Counted from the first letter of the stretch, positions 16,701 through 25,514 are shown. The stretch is DNA of 64,000 nt from JAIQFL01 sp035295745 (GCA_035295745.1 DATGIL010000102.1:434001-498000); one strand, 5' to 3'. Notes: a model not told the origin generated them from the letters alone. Program-made: numbers and translations.

Positions 16701-16965
16701 TCCGATCAAGCTGAACAACAAGCTGGCGGCACTGCAGGCGAGTATCGAGCGGGGTGATGGGCGGCCGACGGCCGGGTCGTACGAGGTTTTCAAGGTGCTG
16801 TCGGATCTGCTGGCGGTGCAGAAGGGCAAGCTGGATATGGCATTGAAGAACGATCTGCCGGGGGTAAACAAGCTGCTGGCGGACCGGCATCTGGATGCCC
16901 TCATGGTTACCACGACCGAGACCAAGGATCCGGCCGCGGCCACGGGCTCCGGGACACCGCAATGA
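13729..16965 (+). CDS. Exported sortilin/VPS10-like BNR-propeller protein (1078 aa)
   Basis: ATG 13729 begins a clear signal peptide (MRKIRLTILISAAAGLCGAAA); an upstream in-frame ATG at 13687 would put 14 unlikely residues in front of it. The body has many BNR/Asp-box-like blades (for example KTTDGGLTW, KSTDAGRTW, KSTDGGKTY, KTTDDGHSW, TRDGGKTW, KTADYGKTW), the fold of sortilin-like propellers annotated in Acidobacteria as BNR glycosyl hydrolases. Two Gly/Arg-rich linkers interrupt it (around residues 420-440 and 790-850). The last 200 residues are helical, probably coiled coil. No catalytic residues can be assigned. The stop overlaps the next gene by ATGA, implying coupled translation. Confidence 0.85.
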   Translation: MRKIRLTILISAAAGLCGAAAYDPSIFSNLQWRSIGPPRGGRSITSAGSPSRPNEYYFGATGGGLWKTTDGGLTWRPVTDGQLHSSSVGAVAVSESNPDVVYIGMGETELRGNIMQGDGVYKSTDAGRTWKHMGLADTQAISRIRIHPTNPDIVYVSALGHPYGKNAERGVFRSKDGGTTWEKVLYRDDHAGAVDLCFDPHNPQVLFAAIWDANRTPWGLTSGGPSSGLFKTTDGGDHWTEITRNPGMPSGIIGKIGVAVSGADSNRVYAIVENENGGVFFSDDAGANWKKISEDRNLRQRAFYYSRIYADPKAKDTVYVLNTGFYKSTDGGKTYRQLRPPHGDNHDLWIDPTNPLRMVNSNDGGGNVSINGGQTWTAQTFATAQLYHVAVTRDIPYHVCGAQQDSSTICVSSAAAGGRGGGGGGGRGGTPPYSVGGGESGYIAPHPTNPNLFYAGSQGALLTRFDRRTGYTRDIQVYPLFFSGESAGSLPERWQWTFPIVFSPVNPDVLYTSSQHLWKTTDDGHSWQKISPDLTRNDPKTLGDSGGPITHDQNGPEIYGTIFSIAPSRKDANTIWTGSDDGVVEITRDGGKTWSKITPPGMPDFGRVSLIDASPNNPAAAYVAVKNYQNDDRKPYIFKTADYGKTWTKIVNGIPDYDFVQAVREDPGRQGLLFAGTEHGIYISFNDGAEWQPISLNLPDTQVSDLVIEGKDVVIATHGRSFYVLDDITPLRQLTPTLVTEDVHLFHPPAAQRNLGAARIDYYLNKPVDKITIDILDSKGQVVRSFTGSPEDDRAGGRGGRGGRGGRGGGDAQAAAPEGETAADAPDDAGGGGGFGRGGGSPPVPRKAGLNHFQWDGRYPSAKSFAGMIYWSGAQQGPEAVPGTYQVRLSANGKTLNDKLELQKDPRLDNVTIANLTEQFTLAMQVRDKTTEANDMVIEIRELKKQMDDRLKKNQDAALKSACDSFREKITAVEEEVYQVRNRSGQDPLNFPIKLNNKLAALQASIERGDGRPTAGSYEVFKVLSDLLAVQKGKLDMALKNDLPGVNKLLADRHLDALMVTTTETKDPAAATGSGTPQ

Positions 16966-18450
16966 TGAATCGACGCAACTTTCTGCAAAATGCTGCGGCA
17001 GGGGCGTTGATCTCCGCGGCCGAGTCTCCGGCCGCGCCGGCGTCGAAGATGATCGGCATCCAGGTGGGCGCGGTCTCTTTCGTGGATGAAGGCGTGGACA
17101 AGGTGCTCGATGAGTTCCAGCAGGACGCGTCGATCAACACGCTGTTCATCGCGACGTTTACATACGGGCGCGGGATCGCGGGCAGGCAGGTGCCGGGACA
17201 GCCGCTGCCCGATCACGGCACGCAGGAGTACGACAACGGCAGCGGGCCTGGGACGTTTCAGGGCGGCAGGTTATACGAAGGTCCACCCGGAGTTCTATCG
17301 CGATACGGTGCTGCAGAAATTCCGCGCGCCCGATTTCGGCGATTACGACGTGCTCGAGGCCGTGCTGCCATCCGCCAAGGCTCGGGGAATGAAGACGGTG
17401 TGCTGGTTCGAGGACGTGTGGGGCGACCGGGTTCCGAACATCCAACAGGCGCAGGAGCGCCATTTGGACGGTACCAACGCGAATACGCTGTGCTTCAACA
17501 ATCCGAATTATCGCAACTGGCTGCTGGGGACGGTGGAGGACTACGCGCGCTCGTACGAGATCGACGGGATTATGTGGGGCTCGGAGCGGCAGGGCGCTTT
17601 TTCGAACGCAATTCGCGCGGCGCATGGAGGGGTGGCGGGGAACCCTGTGAAGGTAACGTGTTTCTGCGATTTCTGCGAGCGCAAGGCGCGCGACCGGGGC
17701 ATCAACGTGGAACGCGCGCGGCAAGGGTTTCAAGCGCTGGCGAATTTCGTATCGGCCTCGCGGTCGGGGCGGCGGCCGGTGGACGGATACTACGTGACGA
17801 TGTGGCGATTGATGCTGCGCTATCCCGAACTGCTGGCTTGGGAGATGCTGTGGACGGACAGTCTGCGCGAGACCTATGCGGCGATGTATCAGAAGGTCAA
17901 GGCAGTGAAGCCGGAGGTGGGCGTGGGCTGGCATATCTGGCACAACAACTCGTTCAATCCGATCTACCGTGCGGAGCAGGATCTTTCGGAGCTGGCACCG
18001 TACTCCGATTTTCTGAAGATGGTGATGTACCACAATTGCGGCGGCGAGCGGATGGCGACCTACATACGCAATGTCGGGCAGACGATGTTCGGCGAGGTGC
18101 CGCAGCAGGAGTTGCTGGACTTTCACTATCGCGTGCTGAACTACAAGCTCGAGAAGAATCTGGAAGAGCTGCCGAAGGCCGGCTTCTCCGCCGATTATGT
18201 GTATCGCGAAGCCAGGCGCGCGAAAGAAGCCCTGAGCGGTACGAAGACGCAGTTGTGGCCGGGGATCGATATCGATATTCCCACCGCACAGAGCTCGAGC
18301 AAGTCGACGCCCGACGGCACGCGCGGAGCGGTTCTGGCGGCATTCAAGGCGGGCGCCGACGGCGTGCTGTTGTCGCGCAAGTATTCGGAGATTCGGCTGC
18401 CGAATTTGCGCGGCGCGGGCGAGGCGATTCGGGAGTCAGGCTTCGCTTGA
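16962..18450 (+). pseudogene. Tat-exported TIM-barrel glycosidase-like gene with a frameshift
   Basis: The N-terminus (MMNRRNFLQNAAAGALI) is a twin-arginine signal, and the first about 100 residues are read in one frame as far as GPGTFQGG. The rest (GYTKVHPEFYRDTVLQKF to RESGFA, stop 18448-18450) is in the +1 frame; one extra base near 17265-17272 would explain it, since GGC GGC GGT TAT results if a single A is removed. The downstream part looks like a TIM-barrel hydrolase of the putative glycoside hydrolase group (VCWFEDVWGD, EIDGIMWGSE, VGWHIWHNN), but the exact family is not recognised. Alternatives to pseudogene are a sequencing error or frameshifting. It overlaps the upstream BNR gene by 4 bp, suggesting a joint polysaccharide-related role. 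Confidence 0.7.
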
Positions 18451-18459
18451 GGTGTGTTC

Positions 18460-18599
18460 GTGGCGCATACACTCATGTATGCCGCGTCGACACTTTGTCG
18501 ACGCTTTTCGAATCGTCCGAGATATTCGCATTTGAGCAAGGAGGAGAAGTGTCTCGTGCTTGCAGGGCGAGACGCGGCAAACAGGAGCATTTGCGCCAC
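18460..18599. repeat. Dispersed palindromic element, 140 bp, both arms present
   Basis: Bounded by GTGGCGCA and TGCGCCAC. The left arm contains GCCGCGTCGACACTTTGTC and the right arm GCGAGACGCGGCAAACAGG, which pair imperfectly. Same family as 52841-53036. Confidence 0.75.
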
Positions 18600-18616
18600 T
18601 ATATTACACTGTCTTC

Positions 18617-18958
18617 ATGAGTAGCGAACTCACGAAGGCCGATGTACCGATCCCCCGGAGACCTCTCTCGCGCAATACTATGGCGTTCCCGCGCGAGCTT
18701 CGTGACGCGATTCCGGACCTGCCCACCTACGTGGGGCGCGTCCTGGAGCTGGACTCCATGTCGGCACAACCGACGCACAGTCACCTTTTCGGCCCGCGAG
18801 TGAACTTGAAACTAATCGTCAAAGAGACCGGCAAATTGCACGGCGAATTCACCGTTCGAGTGGACCTGCAAGCGGAGAGTGCGCGCGCACTCGCCGCTAC
18901 ATTAATCCAGCTTGCCGATAAAGCCGATCAGATGGAGCCGAGCCCGTTTCCCATTTGA
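18617..18958 (+). CDS. Conserved small hypothetical protein (113 aa)
   Basis: ATG 18617 is preferred over the longer frame starting in the palindromic repeat at 18560. The product has no signal peptide or membrane segment. A basic, Pro-rich N-terminus is followed by a compact beta-rich region (NLKLIVKETGKLHGEFTVRV) and a C-terminal helix (ALAATLIQLADKADQ). I do not recognise the family. It converges on the GNAT gene with a 9-bp gap. Confidence 0.55.
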   Translation: MSSELTKADVPIPRRPLSRNTMAFPRELRDAIPDLPTYVGRVLELDSMSAQPTHSHLFGPRVNLKLIVKETGKLHGEFTVRVDLQAESARALAATLIQLADKADQMEPSPFPI

Positions 18959-18967
18959 GCGCCCCGC

Positions 18968-19429
18968 CTACAGCGGCTTCGACATATTGATGAAGTGGCA
19001 CGGGAGCTTGGTCGGTGTGCCGGGCGGAAAAGGATCGGTTCCCGTCTCGACGTATCCGAGTCGGCGATAGAACGGGGGCAGTTCTTCCCGCAGATTCACG
19101 ATCCGGAGGTCCATAAAGCGGTAGCCTTTCTGGCGCGCCCAGTCCTCCGCGAACGCCACCATACGGGATCCGATACCGCCTCGCTGGCGCGCCGGATCGA
19201 TCGATAGCAATCCGAGGTACGCCCGATCGCCCCGCGGCTCCACATACATGCATCCCGCAAAGGAGTCATCTTCTTCCGCCACGAGGAAGTCGCCTTTTTG
19301 AAAGAACGACAACACCTGATTCAGGTTGATGCGATCCTCTTCGATGAAGAACTTTTCCACTCGGAACGCCGCATTGATCAGGGAAACGAGGTTTTCCGCC
19401 TCCGATGGGGCGGCAAATCGGATATTCAT
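18968..19429 (-). CDS. GNAT-family N-acetyltransferase (153 aa)
   Basis: Begins MNIRFAAPSEAENLVSLIN. It contains YLGLLSIDPARQRGGIGS, the acetyl-CoA-binding motif (R/Q-x-x-G-x-G/A), followed by a helix and the typical ending FYRRLGYVETG. Such enzymes transfer an acetyl group from acetyl-CoA to an amine; the substrate is unknown. ATG 19429 is chosen because a start at 19480 would overlap the small upstream gene by 29 bp. Probably the last gene of a three-gene minus-strand operon. Confidence 0.8.
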   Translation of the reverse strand: MNIRFAAPSEAENLVSLINAAFRVEKFFIEEDRINLNQVLSFFQKGDFLVAEEDDSFAGCMYVEPRGDRAYLGLLSIDPARQRGGIGSRMVAFAEDWARQKGYRFMDLRIVNLREELPPFYRRLGYVETGTDPFPPGTPTKLPCHFINMSKPL

Positions 19430-19451
19430 CTTTTTGGAAAATGTCTCCCGA

Positions 19452-19619
19452 TCAGTCGAGGGGCGCAGAGGCAGAAGCACGCCGCTGTGGAGGGCGTGGT
19501 TTTTTCGGGGCTCCTACCAGCGCATACGGGTCGTCGGGCGACTCCGGATTACGCCTAAAGAATTGCTTTACTCGCTCGAGTAACGCGCGGAGTTTTCCGC
19601 CTGGGCGATGGGTGCTCAT
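19452..19619 (-). CDS. Small basic Pro-rich protein (55 aa)
   Basis: Begins MSTHRPGGKLRALLERVKQ and contains RRNPESPDDPYALVGAPKKP. Short proteins with an amphipathic start and a DPYAxVxxPxK/R segment are, to my recollection, recurrent in Acidobacteria, so I regard it as coding. A TTG at 19637, abutting the stop of the upstream oxidoreductase, would add six residues. Function unknown. It fits without overlap between two same-strand genes. Confidence 0.5.
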   Translation of the reverse strand: MSTHRPGGKLRALLERVKQFFRRNPESPDDPYALVGAPKKPRPPQRRASASAPLD

Positions 19620-19637
19620 GAGTGCCTCTTGACTCAA

Positions 19638-20630
19638 TCATACTCTGATTACCACCTTTCCCATGGGACCATCCGACAGGCGGGCGAAGGCGGCCTTCAC
19701 ATCTTCGAAAGCGAATACCCGGTCGACCACAGGACGTTTTCCGATTGCAGCCAGGCGCGCGATCATTTCCTTCCACGTAGCTCCTGCGGACTCCGGCGTA
19801 TAGTCTGCTACGGCGACACCGCCCACGCGATTTCTGCGAAAAAAGAGGGACGCGGTGTTGAACTCGGGCACCGGACCGCCGCTTCGGCCGACGACGCTGA
19901 TGGATCCTCGATAACCCAGCAGTGCCACAACTTGATTGAACAGCGCGGCCCCCACGTTATCCACGGCGATATCCACCTTTTGTGGACTGATTGCGGTACT
20001 GACCTTCTTGCGGAGCTGGGGGTCCGACGGATCGAAGACGAAATCGGCGCCAAGTTCTTTGAGCGCGGCAGCTTTTTCGGCGCTGCGGGAAAGCGCGACG
20101 ACGCGCAGTCCCATCGACTTGCCGAGCAGGAGAGAGGCGACGCCTACTCCGCCTGACGCACCCGTGATGAGGAGCACGGAACCCTGGCGCGGCGGCGCGG
20201 GAGGATCGCTCCACTGCGTGAGCGCCTGCCAGGCGGTGAGGAATACGAGAGGCGCTCCCGCCATCTCTTCGAGCGACCAGCCTTCCGGAACAGGAGCCAC
20301 CGAATCCGCCGGCACGACAGTTTTTTCGGCAAGAGTTCCCCAGACTTCGACTCCGACATCGCAGCGCAGGACGCCCACCATTTGCCCAATGCGCGCGCGA
20401 TCGACTCCCGGGCCGACTTCCACAATCTCGCCTACACCGTCGCGGCCCAAAATGTGAGGAAGAGACGGCTTGGCGGGATACATCGCCTGAGCCAGGAAGG
20501 CATCCGCCGGATTCAAAGCCGAGAAATGATTTCGCAGAAGAATTTGCCCGTCTCCGGGATGCGGATCGGGCACTTCGGCCAGACGCAGTTTCTCAACACC
20601 TTCGTAAGAGTCCATCAGCCATGCGCGCAT
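19638..20630 (-). CDS. Medium-chain NADPH:quinone oxidoreductase-like protein (330 aa)
   Basis: MDR superfamily without the zinc-ligand cluster. The N-terminal GroES-like domain contains LGRDGVGEIVEVGPGVD and the Rossmann fold has LITGASGGVGVASLLLGK with the NADPH-binding AxxGGVG-type loop. It ends with FEDVKAAFARLSDGPMGKVV, typical of quinone reductase/enoyl reductase-like members that use NADPH to reduce quinones or activated alkenes. ATG 20630 is chosen; ATG 20648 would add six residues and neither has a clear SD. First gene of an apparent operon with the 55-aa protein and the GNAT. Confidence 0.85.
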   Translation of the reverse strand: MRAWLMDSYEGVEKLRLAEVPDPHPGDGQILLRNHFSALNPADAFLAQAMYPAKPSLPHILGRDGVGEIVEVGPGVDRARIGQMVGVLRCDVGVEVWGTLAEKTVVPADSVAPVPEGWSLEEMAGAPLVFLTAWQALTQWSDPPAPPRQGSVLLITGASGGVGVASLLLGKSMGLRVVALSRSAEKAAALKELGADFVFDPSDPQLRKKVSTAISPQKVDIAVDNVGAALFNQVVALLGYRGSISVVGRSGGPVPEFNTASLFFRRNRVGGVAVADYTPESAGATWKEMIARLAAIGKRPVVDRVFAFEDVKAAFARLSDGPMGKVVIRV

Positions 20631-20691
20631 GAAGCCATTGTCGCGCATGGCCGGGATTCACAGAGACAGATTCTGTGGCTGCGGTTGGAGT

Positions 20692-21003
20692 TTATCGCCA
20701 ACGACCTTCAACGAACACCCAGCCGCCATTGCGGTGCACGTACCGATGGGCGACCCAGTGCGCGTGCGCCCGGGGTGGCAGTTCCCAACGGCCGGGTACC
20801 CAAACGTAGCGTCCGCCATCCCAGCGGTGATATCCCCCGATCCAGATATAGCCGGGGCCGGGCCGCACTACTCGGGTTTCGACGATCGGACGTGGCGGGG
20901 CCACCCGAATAATCACCTCTGCCGCCATCGCGCTGCTACCGGCCAGCACTCCGGCAAAGACCAACCCTATAAACTTCTTACTCGCTATAAAATTCGTAAA
21001 CAT
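20692..21003 (-). CDS. Exported YxWxxGxW-repeat protein (about 103 aa)
   Basis: Signal peptide (FIGLVFAGVLAGSSAMA) followed by a short mature part rich in Trp and His, with IWIGGYHRW, YVWVPGRWELPP, HWVAHRYV and WVFVEGRWR, the pattern of YXWV/WxxGxW repeat proteins found in envelopes of many Gram-negatives. Function unknown. ATG 21003 or ATG 21018 are both plausible; the frame extends to 21180 but that part has no coding character. Confidence 0.75.
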   Translation of the reverse strand: MFTNFIASKKFIGLVFAGVLAGSSAMAAEVIIRVAPPRPIVETRVVRPGPGYIWIGGYHRWDGGRYVWVPGRWELPPRAHAHWVAHRYVHRNGGWVFVEGRWR

Positions 21004-21194
21004 ACACCGTTTTCTCATCTTCGTATCGAAATTGACTAACCGCACCACTGGAAGTGCCACGAAGCACGCACGAGTCCAAGGCACGGAATCGTACAAAAGA
21101 GTATTGTACGCAGTTGAATACGAGAGGAGTGCTCGCACGGATTTGGCCTCCGATCGCAGACTTGTGACAATACGGAACAAGCCGCGCGTCGAAA

Positions 21195-23645
21195 CTACTC
21201 GCGCAAGGCGATGACGGGGTCGATTCGGGAGGCCGATCGCGCGGGCAAATATCCCGCCAGAATTCCGACTCCCGCCAGCAGAGCAGCCACCGCGCCGTAA
21301 GTGATTGGGTCGGATGATGTCACCTGAAATAGCAAGGTCTGCACCAGGCGGCCGGCCGCCAACGATCCGGCCATCCCCAGCACTAGCCCGGCAGCGACCA
21401 GACCGAGTCCGTGACGAAGCACGAGGCGCTGGATATCCCCCGGCCGTCCTCCCAGTGCCGCGCGAATTCCGATCTCGCGAGTGCGTACGGCCACCCCATA
21501 CGACAGCACGCCGTAGATTCCGATCGATCCGAGGAGCAGCGCCAATCCCGAAAGTCCCGCCAGCACCATGGTTTGAAATCTGGTCTGAGACAAAGACTCG
21601 GAGACCTGCTCAGTCATCGTGCGCACGTGGGCCAACGGCAGGTCCGGATCCACTTGCTGCAAACTACGCCGTACCGAGCCAATGAGAGCTTCGGGGGCCA
21701 GGGTGGCATCCGTGCGGACTACCAACGTTACGCTGTAAAACGGCGCTTGCAGGCTCGGAAAGTAGATTGCCGGCTCCGCGCTCTTGCCGAGGCTGGCATA
21801 GTTGACGTCGGCTACCACGCCGACGATCTCCGGATTCTTCAACAGGATGGATCCGAGCGGGCCAAAGCCGCCCGACGCCGCAGAGATTCTCTGCCCGATG
21901 GGGCTGCCACTGGGCCAGAATTGGCGTGCCAACGTCTGGTTGATGATGGCGACAGCGGGCGCATCGCGAGTATCACGCGGGCTGAAATCGCGGCCGGCGA
22001 TGAAGGGAGTCCGCATGGCGCTGAAGAGACCGGGGCTTACCATTCGATGCCAGGCGGTCTGGTCCTCCAGATGTTCCGGACGCGGCAGTGCCTGGAAGTA
22101 GAAGGGCACCCGATAATCGAAATCCTTGGCTAAGGGCAGGCTGGTGGTGTGTCCCGCGGCCTGCACACCAGGAATCGCACGCACCGAGCTCAGGAGTTGC
22201 TCATACGCCTTGATGACGTCATCGTATTTGCGATAACGGCCCTGCGGCAGTGAGATGGCGGCGGTCAGCACGTGTTCGGTATGGAAACCGGGATCGACGG
22301 CGGTAAGCCGTGCGAAGCTCCTGATCAGCAGTCCCGCGCCGTTCACGAGCATGACTGCGAGGGCCACCTGTGCCACTACCAAGACGCCGCGTCCGCGCCG
22401 ATCGTTGGGCCCGGCAGTGACGGCGCGTCCGCCGCCCTTCACCGAAGACGCCAGGTCGGGACGGCGGAGGCGCAGTACCGGCGCCATTCCGAACAGCAGA
22501 CCTGTGGCGACGCTGATTCCCAGCATGTACAACAGGATGGGCAGGTCGAGGCTGACTTCCCGGATATACGGCACACTCGCCGGCCCGAGGCTGCGAACGC
22601 CGCGGATGCCCGCAAGGGCGACGAGCACTCCAGCGCATCCTCCCACAGAAGCCAGCAGCAGGCTCTCGGTGAGGAATTGGCGCGCCAGGCGGCCCGCGCC
22701 CGCGCCCAGTGCCGCCCGCAGCGCAACCTCCTGGCTTCGCGACGATGCATGAGCCAGCAGCAGATTGGCTACGTTGGCACAGGCGATCAGCAGCAGCAGG
22801 CTGACGCTCACCAGCAGCAGGACCAACGTGGGGCGCGACGAGCCAACTAGTTCGTCATGCAGGCTGCGAACACCGATGCTCCAATCGGCATTGGAATTGG
22901 GGAACTCCACCGCGAGCGAACGAGAAATGGAGTTGAGTTCGGCGCGCGCCTGCTCGATCGAAGCGCCGGGACGCAGGCGCGCGAACGCCTCCATAAATCG
23001 GGGACTGGGCCGCGTGCGCGTCGGACTCAAAAGATTCCAGATTTGTGCATCGCCGGCGAAGCGGACTCCCGGAGGCAGCACTCCCACGATGGGCGTGCTC
23101 GTGCCGTCGATGCCGATCGATCTGCCGATCGCAGACGCGTCGCCGCCGTAGCGATGCTGCCACAACTCGTAGGTGATCAGTGCGACATTCGGGGAACTGG
23201 GCAGCATGTCCTCTTCGGTGAGGAGCCGTCCCGCCGCAGGTTGCAGTTGGAGTGCGCGACAAACCGACGCGGTGGAGGCCACGGCGGGCATCTGCTCCGG
23301 GCCGCGGCCAGGCTCGGTAATCGTCACCTCATGGCGCCAGTAGGCTGCGAATGCTTCGAGGGTGTGGCTGCGGTCTTGTGCGTCGTAGAAATCGGAGGGA
23401 GAGACGAAATACTGCGCGATCCCCTTCTTGAGCGAAACTCCGTAGAGGCTCACTAATTGCTCGGGGTGACGATAGGGCAGAGGTCGAAGGAGCACCGTCT
23501 CCACGACGCTGAAGATGGTGGAGTTGGCGCCGATGCCGAGCGCCAGGGCGGCGAGTGCGACGGCGTATAGGCCCGGCCGCGAGCGCCACGATCGTACGGT
23601 ATGCCGGATGTCGAGCCAGACGGAGTCCCAGTGCATAAGAACCAT
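21195..23645 (-). CDS. ADOP-type MacB-like ABC permease (816 aa)
   Basis: Acidobacterial duplicated orphan permease: two MacB_PCD + FtsX units in one chain and no cognate ATPase next to it. Features: first TM with ALGIGANSTIFSVVETVLLR, the periplasmic domain, a three-TM FtsX block (LLIACANVANLLLAHASSR), a second unit from VLVVAQVALAVMLVNGAG, the last FtsX block (LLGSIGIYGVLSYGVAVRTR) and the family-typical end RIDPVIALRE. It lacks the helical N-terminal prefix seen in the second ADOP of this window. Start taken at ATG 23645 (ATG 23636 also possible). Divergent from the fucosidase by 55 bp. Role probably in export or lipoprotein/antibiotic efflux, not established. Confidence 0.88.
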   Translation of the reverse strand: MVLMHWDSVWLDIRHTVRSWRSRPGLYAVALAALALGIGANSTIFSVVETVLLRPLPYRHPEQLVSLYGVSLKKGIAQYFVSPSDFYDAQDRSHTLEAFAAYWRHEVTITEPGRGPEQMPAVASTASVCRALQLQPAAGRLLTEEDMLPSSPNVALITYELWQHRYGGDASAIGRSIGIDGTSTPIVGVLPPGVRFAGDAQIWNLLSPTRTRPSPRFMEAFARLRPGASIEQARAELNSISRSLAVEFPNSNADWSIGVRSLHDELVGSSRPTLVLLLVSVSLLLLIACANVANLLLAHASSRSQEVALRAALGAGAGRLARQFLTESLLLASVGGCAGVLVALAGIRGVRSLGPASVPYIREVSLDLPILLYMLGISVATGLLFGMAPVLRLRRPDLASSVKGGGRAVTAGPNDRRGRGVLVVAQVALAVMLVNGAGLLIRSFARLTAVDPGFHTEHVLTAAISLPQGRYRKYDDVIKAYEQLLSSVRAIPGVQAAGHTTSLPLAKDFDYRVPFYFQALPRPEHLEDQTAWHRMVSPGLFSAMRTPFIAGRDFSPRDTRDAPAVAIINQTLARQFWPSGSPIGQRISAASGGFGPLGSILLKNPEIVGVVADVNYASLGKSAEPAIYFPSLQAPFYSVTLVVRTDATLAPEALIGSVRRSLQQVDPDLPLAHVRTMTEQVSESLSQTRFQTMVLAGLSGLALLLGSIGIYGVLSYGVAVRTREIGIRAALGGRPGDIQRLVLRHGLGLVAAGLVLGMAGSLAAGRLVQTLLFQVTSSDPITYGAVAALLAGVGILAGYLPARSASRIDPVIALRE

Positions 23646-23700
23646 ACCGCGGCGGCGCGAAAAAGTTACCCGCGATAGAATCAGAGATCCGAGGAGAATC

Positions 23701-25002
23701 ATGACCAGACGATCGATGCTCGCTTTGAGCGCGGCGGCCGCACTCCGGCCTCTGCGTGCTGACGACCCTCCATACCAGCCGGCTCCCGGGAATCTGCGGG
23801 CGCGCGAGTGGTTTCAGGACGCGAAGTTCGGCCTGTTCATTCACTGGGGCGTTTACAGCGTGCTGGGCAAAGGCGAGTGGGTGATGAACAACACGGGCAT
23901 GTCCGTTCGCGATTACGAAAAGCTGCCACCCCAGTTCAACCCGGTGAAATACGATGCCGCCCAGTGGGTTGCTCTGGCCAAACAGGCGGGCATGCGTTAC
24001 ATCACCATCACCAGCAAACACCACGATGGTTTCGCCATGTTCGGAACCCGCCAATCCAAGTGGAACATTGTCGACGCGACGCCTTACGGAAAGGACGTGC
24101 TCAAGCCGCTCTCGGAAGAGTGCCGCCGCCAAGGTGTCCACCTGTTCTTCTACCATTCGCACCTGGACTGGCATCATCCCGACTACTTTCCGCTGGGGCG
24201 AACCGGCCACACGGCAGGCAGGCCCGAAGGCGGCGACTTCAACCGCTATCTGGATTACATGGACGCGCAGTTGACCGAGTTGCTGACCGGCTACGGCGAC
24301 GTGGCAGGCATCTGGTTTGACGGCATCTGGGACAAGCGAGGGGCCGACTGGCGGCTGCGCCGCACCTACGACCTGATTCACAAACTGCAACCCGCCGCGA
24401 TGGCCGGTAACAATCATCATCTGCCGCCATTTGCCGGCGAGGATTTCCAGATGTTCGAAAAGGATCTGCCGGGAGGGAACACGGCGGGGTTCAACAGCGA
24501 GTCGAAGATCGGCAACCTGCCGCTGGAGACCTGCGAGACCATCAACGGCGCCTGGGGGTACAACTCAGAAGATCACAACTACAAAAGCACGCGGCAACTG
24601 GTTCATTACCTGGCGAAGGCGGCAGGGAACAATGCCAACTTCCTGCTCAATATCGGACCGAAGCCGGACGGAACGATCCAGGAGGAGTTTCGGACGCGGC
24701 TTACGGAAGTGGGATCGTGGCTGGCCAAGAATGGCGAATCGATTTATGGCACGCGGGGCGGCCCCATCGCGCCTCGGCCCTGGGGAGTGACGACTCAAAA
24801 GGGAAGCCGGACCTACGTTCACGTGTTGGACTGGCAGGACGAGCTTCTGGCGCTGCCCCGGCAGTCCAAGGCGCCCAAGACGGCGGCACTGTTGGGCAGC
24901 GGGCGTCCCGTGAAAATGCAGGCGGTGGAGGACGGGCTGCTGCTGCATTTGCCGAAGGAAGATCGCGACCCAATCGATACGGTGGTCGTACTGGAATCGT
25001 AG
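23701..25002 (+). CDS. GH29 alpha-L-fucosidase, exported (433 aa)
   Basis: ATG 23701 has a strong GAGGAG six bases upstream and starts a Tat/Sec-like signal (MTRRSMLALSAAAALRPLRA). The protein follows the GH29 plan: FGLFIHWGVYSVLGKGEW, YITITSKHHDGFAMF, then GIWFDGIWD, in which the Asp of WFDG is the family's catalytic nucleophile. The C-terminal part is a short beta domain. GH29 enzymes release terminal fucose from glycans with retention of configuration. The next gene starts immediately after its stop. A fucose-releasing enzyme in a genome segment with F-type (fucose-type) lectin domains is a suggestive coincidence, not proof of a pathway. Confidence 0.92.
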   Translation: MTRRSMLALSAAAALRPLRADDPPYQPAPGNLRAREWFQDAKFGLFIHWGVYSVLGKGEWVMNNTGMSVRDYEKLPPQFNPVKYDAAQWVALAKQAGMRYITITSKHHDGFAMFGTRQSKWNIVDATPYGKDVLKPLSEECRRQGVHLFFYHSHLDWHHPDYFPLGRTGHTAGRPEGGDFNRYLDYMDAQLTELLTGYGDVAGIWFDGIWDKRGADWRLRRTYDLIHKLQPAAMAGNNHHLPPFAGEDFQMFEKDLPGGNTAGFNSESKIGNLPLETCETINGAWGYNSEDHNYKSTRQLVHYLAKAAGNNANFLLNIGPKPDGTIQEEFRTRLTEVGSWLAKNGESIYGTRGGPIAPRPWGVTTQKGSRTYVHVLDWQDELLALPRQSKAPKTAALLGSGRPVKMQAVEDGLLLHLPKEDRDPIDTVVVLES

Positions 25003-25374
25003 ATGCTGAACAAGGCTTATCTGGATTTCATTCTCGACTGGCTGTCACCCCTGGGCGAGATCACGCACCGGAAAATGATGGGCGGCGCGGTGTTGTACTG
25101 CGACGGTACGGTCTTCGCCTTGCTGGCGGAGAGCACGCTGCATCTGAAAGTGGACGATGTCACGCGCCCGCGCTTCCAGGCGCTGGGCCTCAAGCCTTTC
25201 CAGCCCTTCCCCGATAATCCTGGAACGATGCAGTATTACCCGCCACCGGCCGAATTCTTCGAAGACGCAGACGTGATGCTGGAATGGGGGCGGGAGGCGG
25301 TCGCGGTAGGAAAGCGCGCTCCGGGAAAGAAGAAGGCGAAAGCGGGAAAGGCGGGGCGGAAAAGCAAAGAATAG
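25003..25374 (+). CDS. TfoX N-terminal-domain protein (123 aa)
   Basis: The TfoX_N domain is recognisable: RKMMGGAVLYCDGTVFALL, TLHLKVDD and FEDADVMLEWGREAV. Stand-alone TfoX_N proteins are small; full TfoX regulates competence in Gammaproteobacteria, but a regulatory role here is unproven. The last 20 residues are Lys-rich, perhaps nucleic-acid binding. Its ATG directly follows the TAG of the fucosidase, so the two are translationally linked. Confidence 0.8.
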   Translation: MLNKAYLDFILDWLSPLGEITHRKMMGGAVLYCDGTVFALLAESTLHLKVDDVTRPRFQALGLKPFQPFPDNPGTMQYYPPPAEFFEDADVMLEWGREAVAVGKRAPGKKKAKAGKAGRKSKE

Positions 25375-25514
25375 ACGGCGTTCACGCGAAAGCTTAGCTT
25401 ATCCTCGATTGCGAAACCTGCACCGCCCCAAAAGCCCGAGCCATCCTGGGATTCTGAGGGCATCTCCCTAACCGATCGGACGTGGTGCGGGAAAGAATTA
25501 CGAGGGAGCCTTCG

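Noticed and set aside
16659..18126. Minus-strand open frames (185 and 322 codons) opposite the BNR and glycosidase genes
   Set aside because: Arg/His-rich antisense shadows without start signals or domains.
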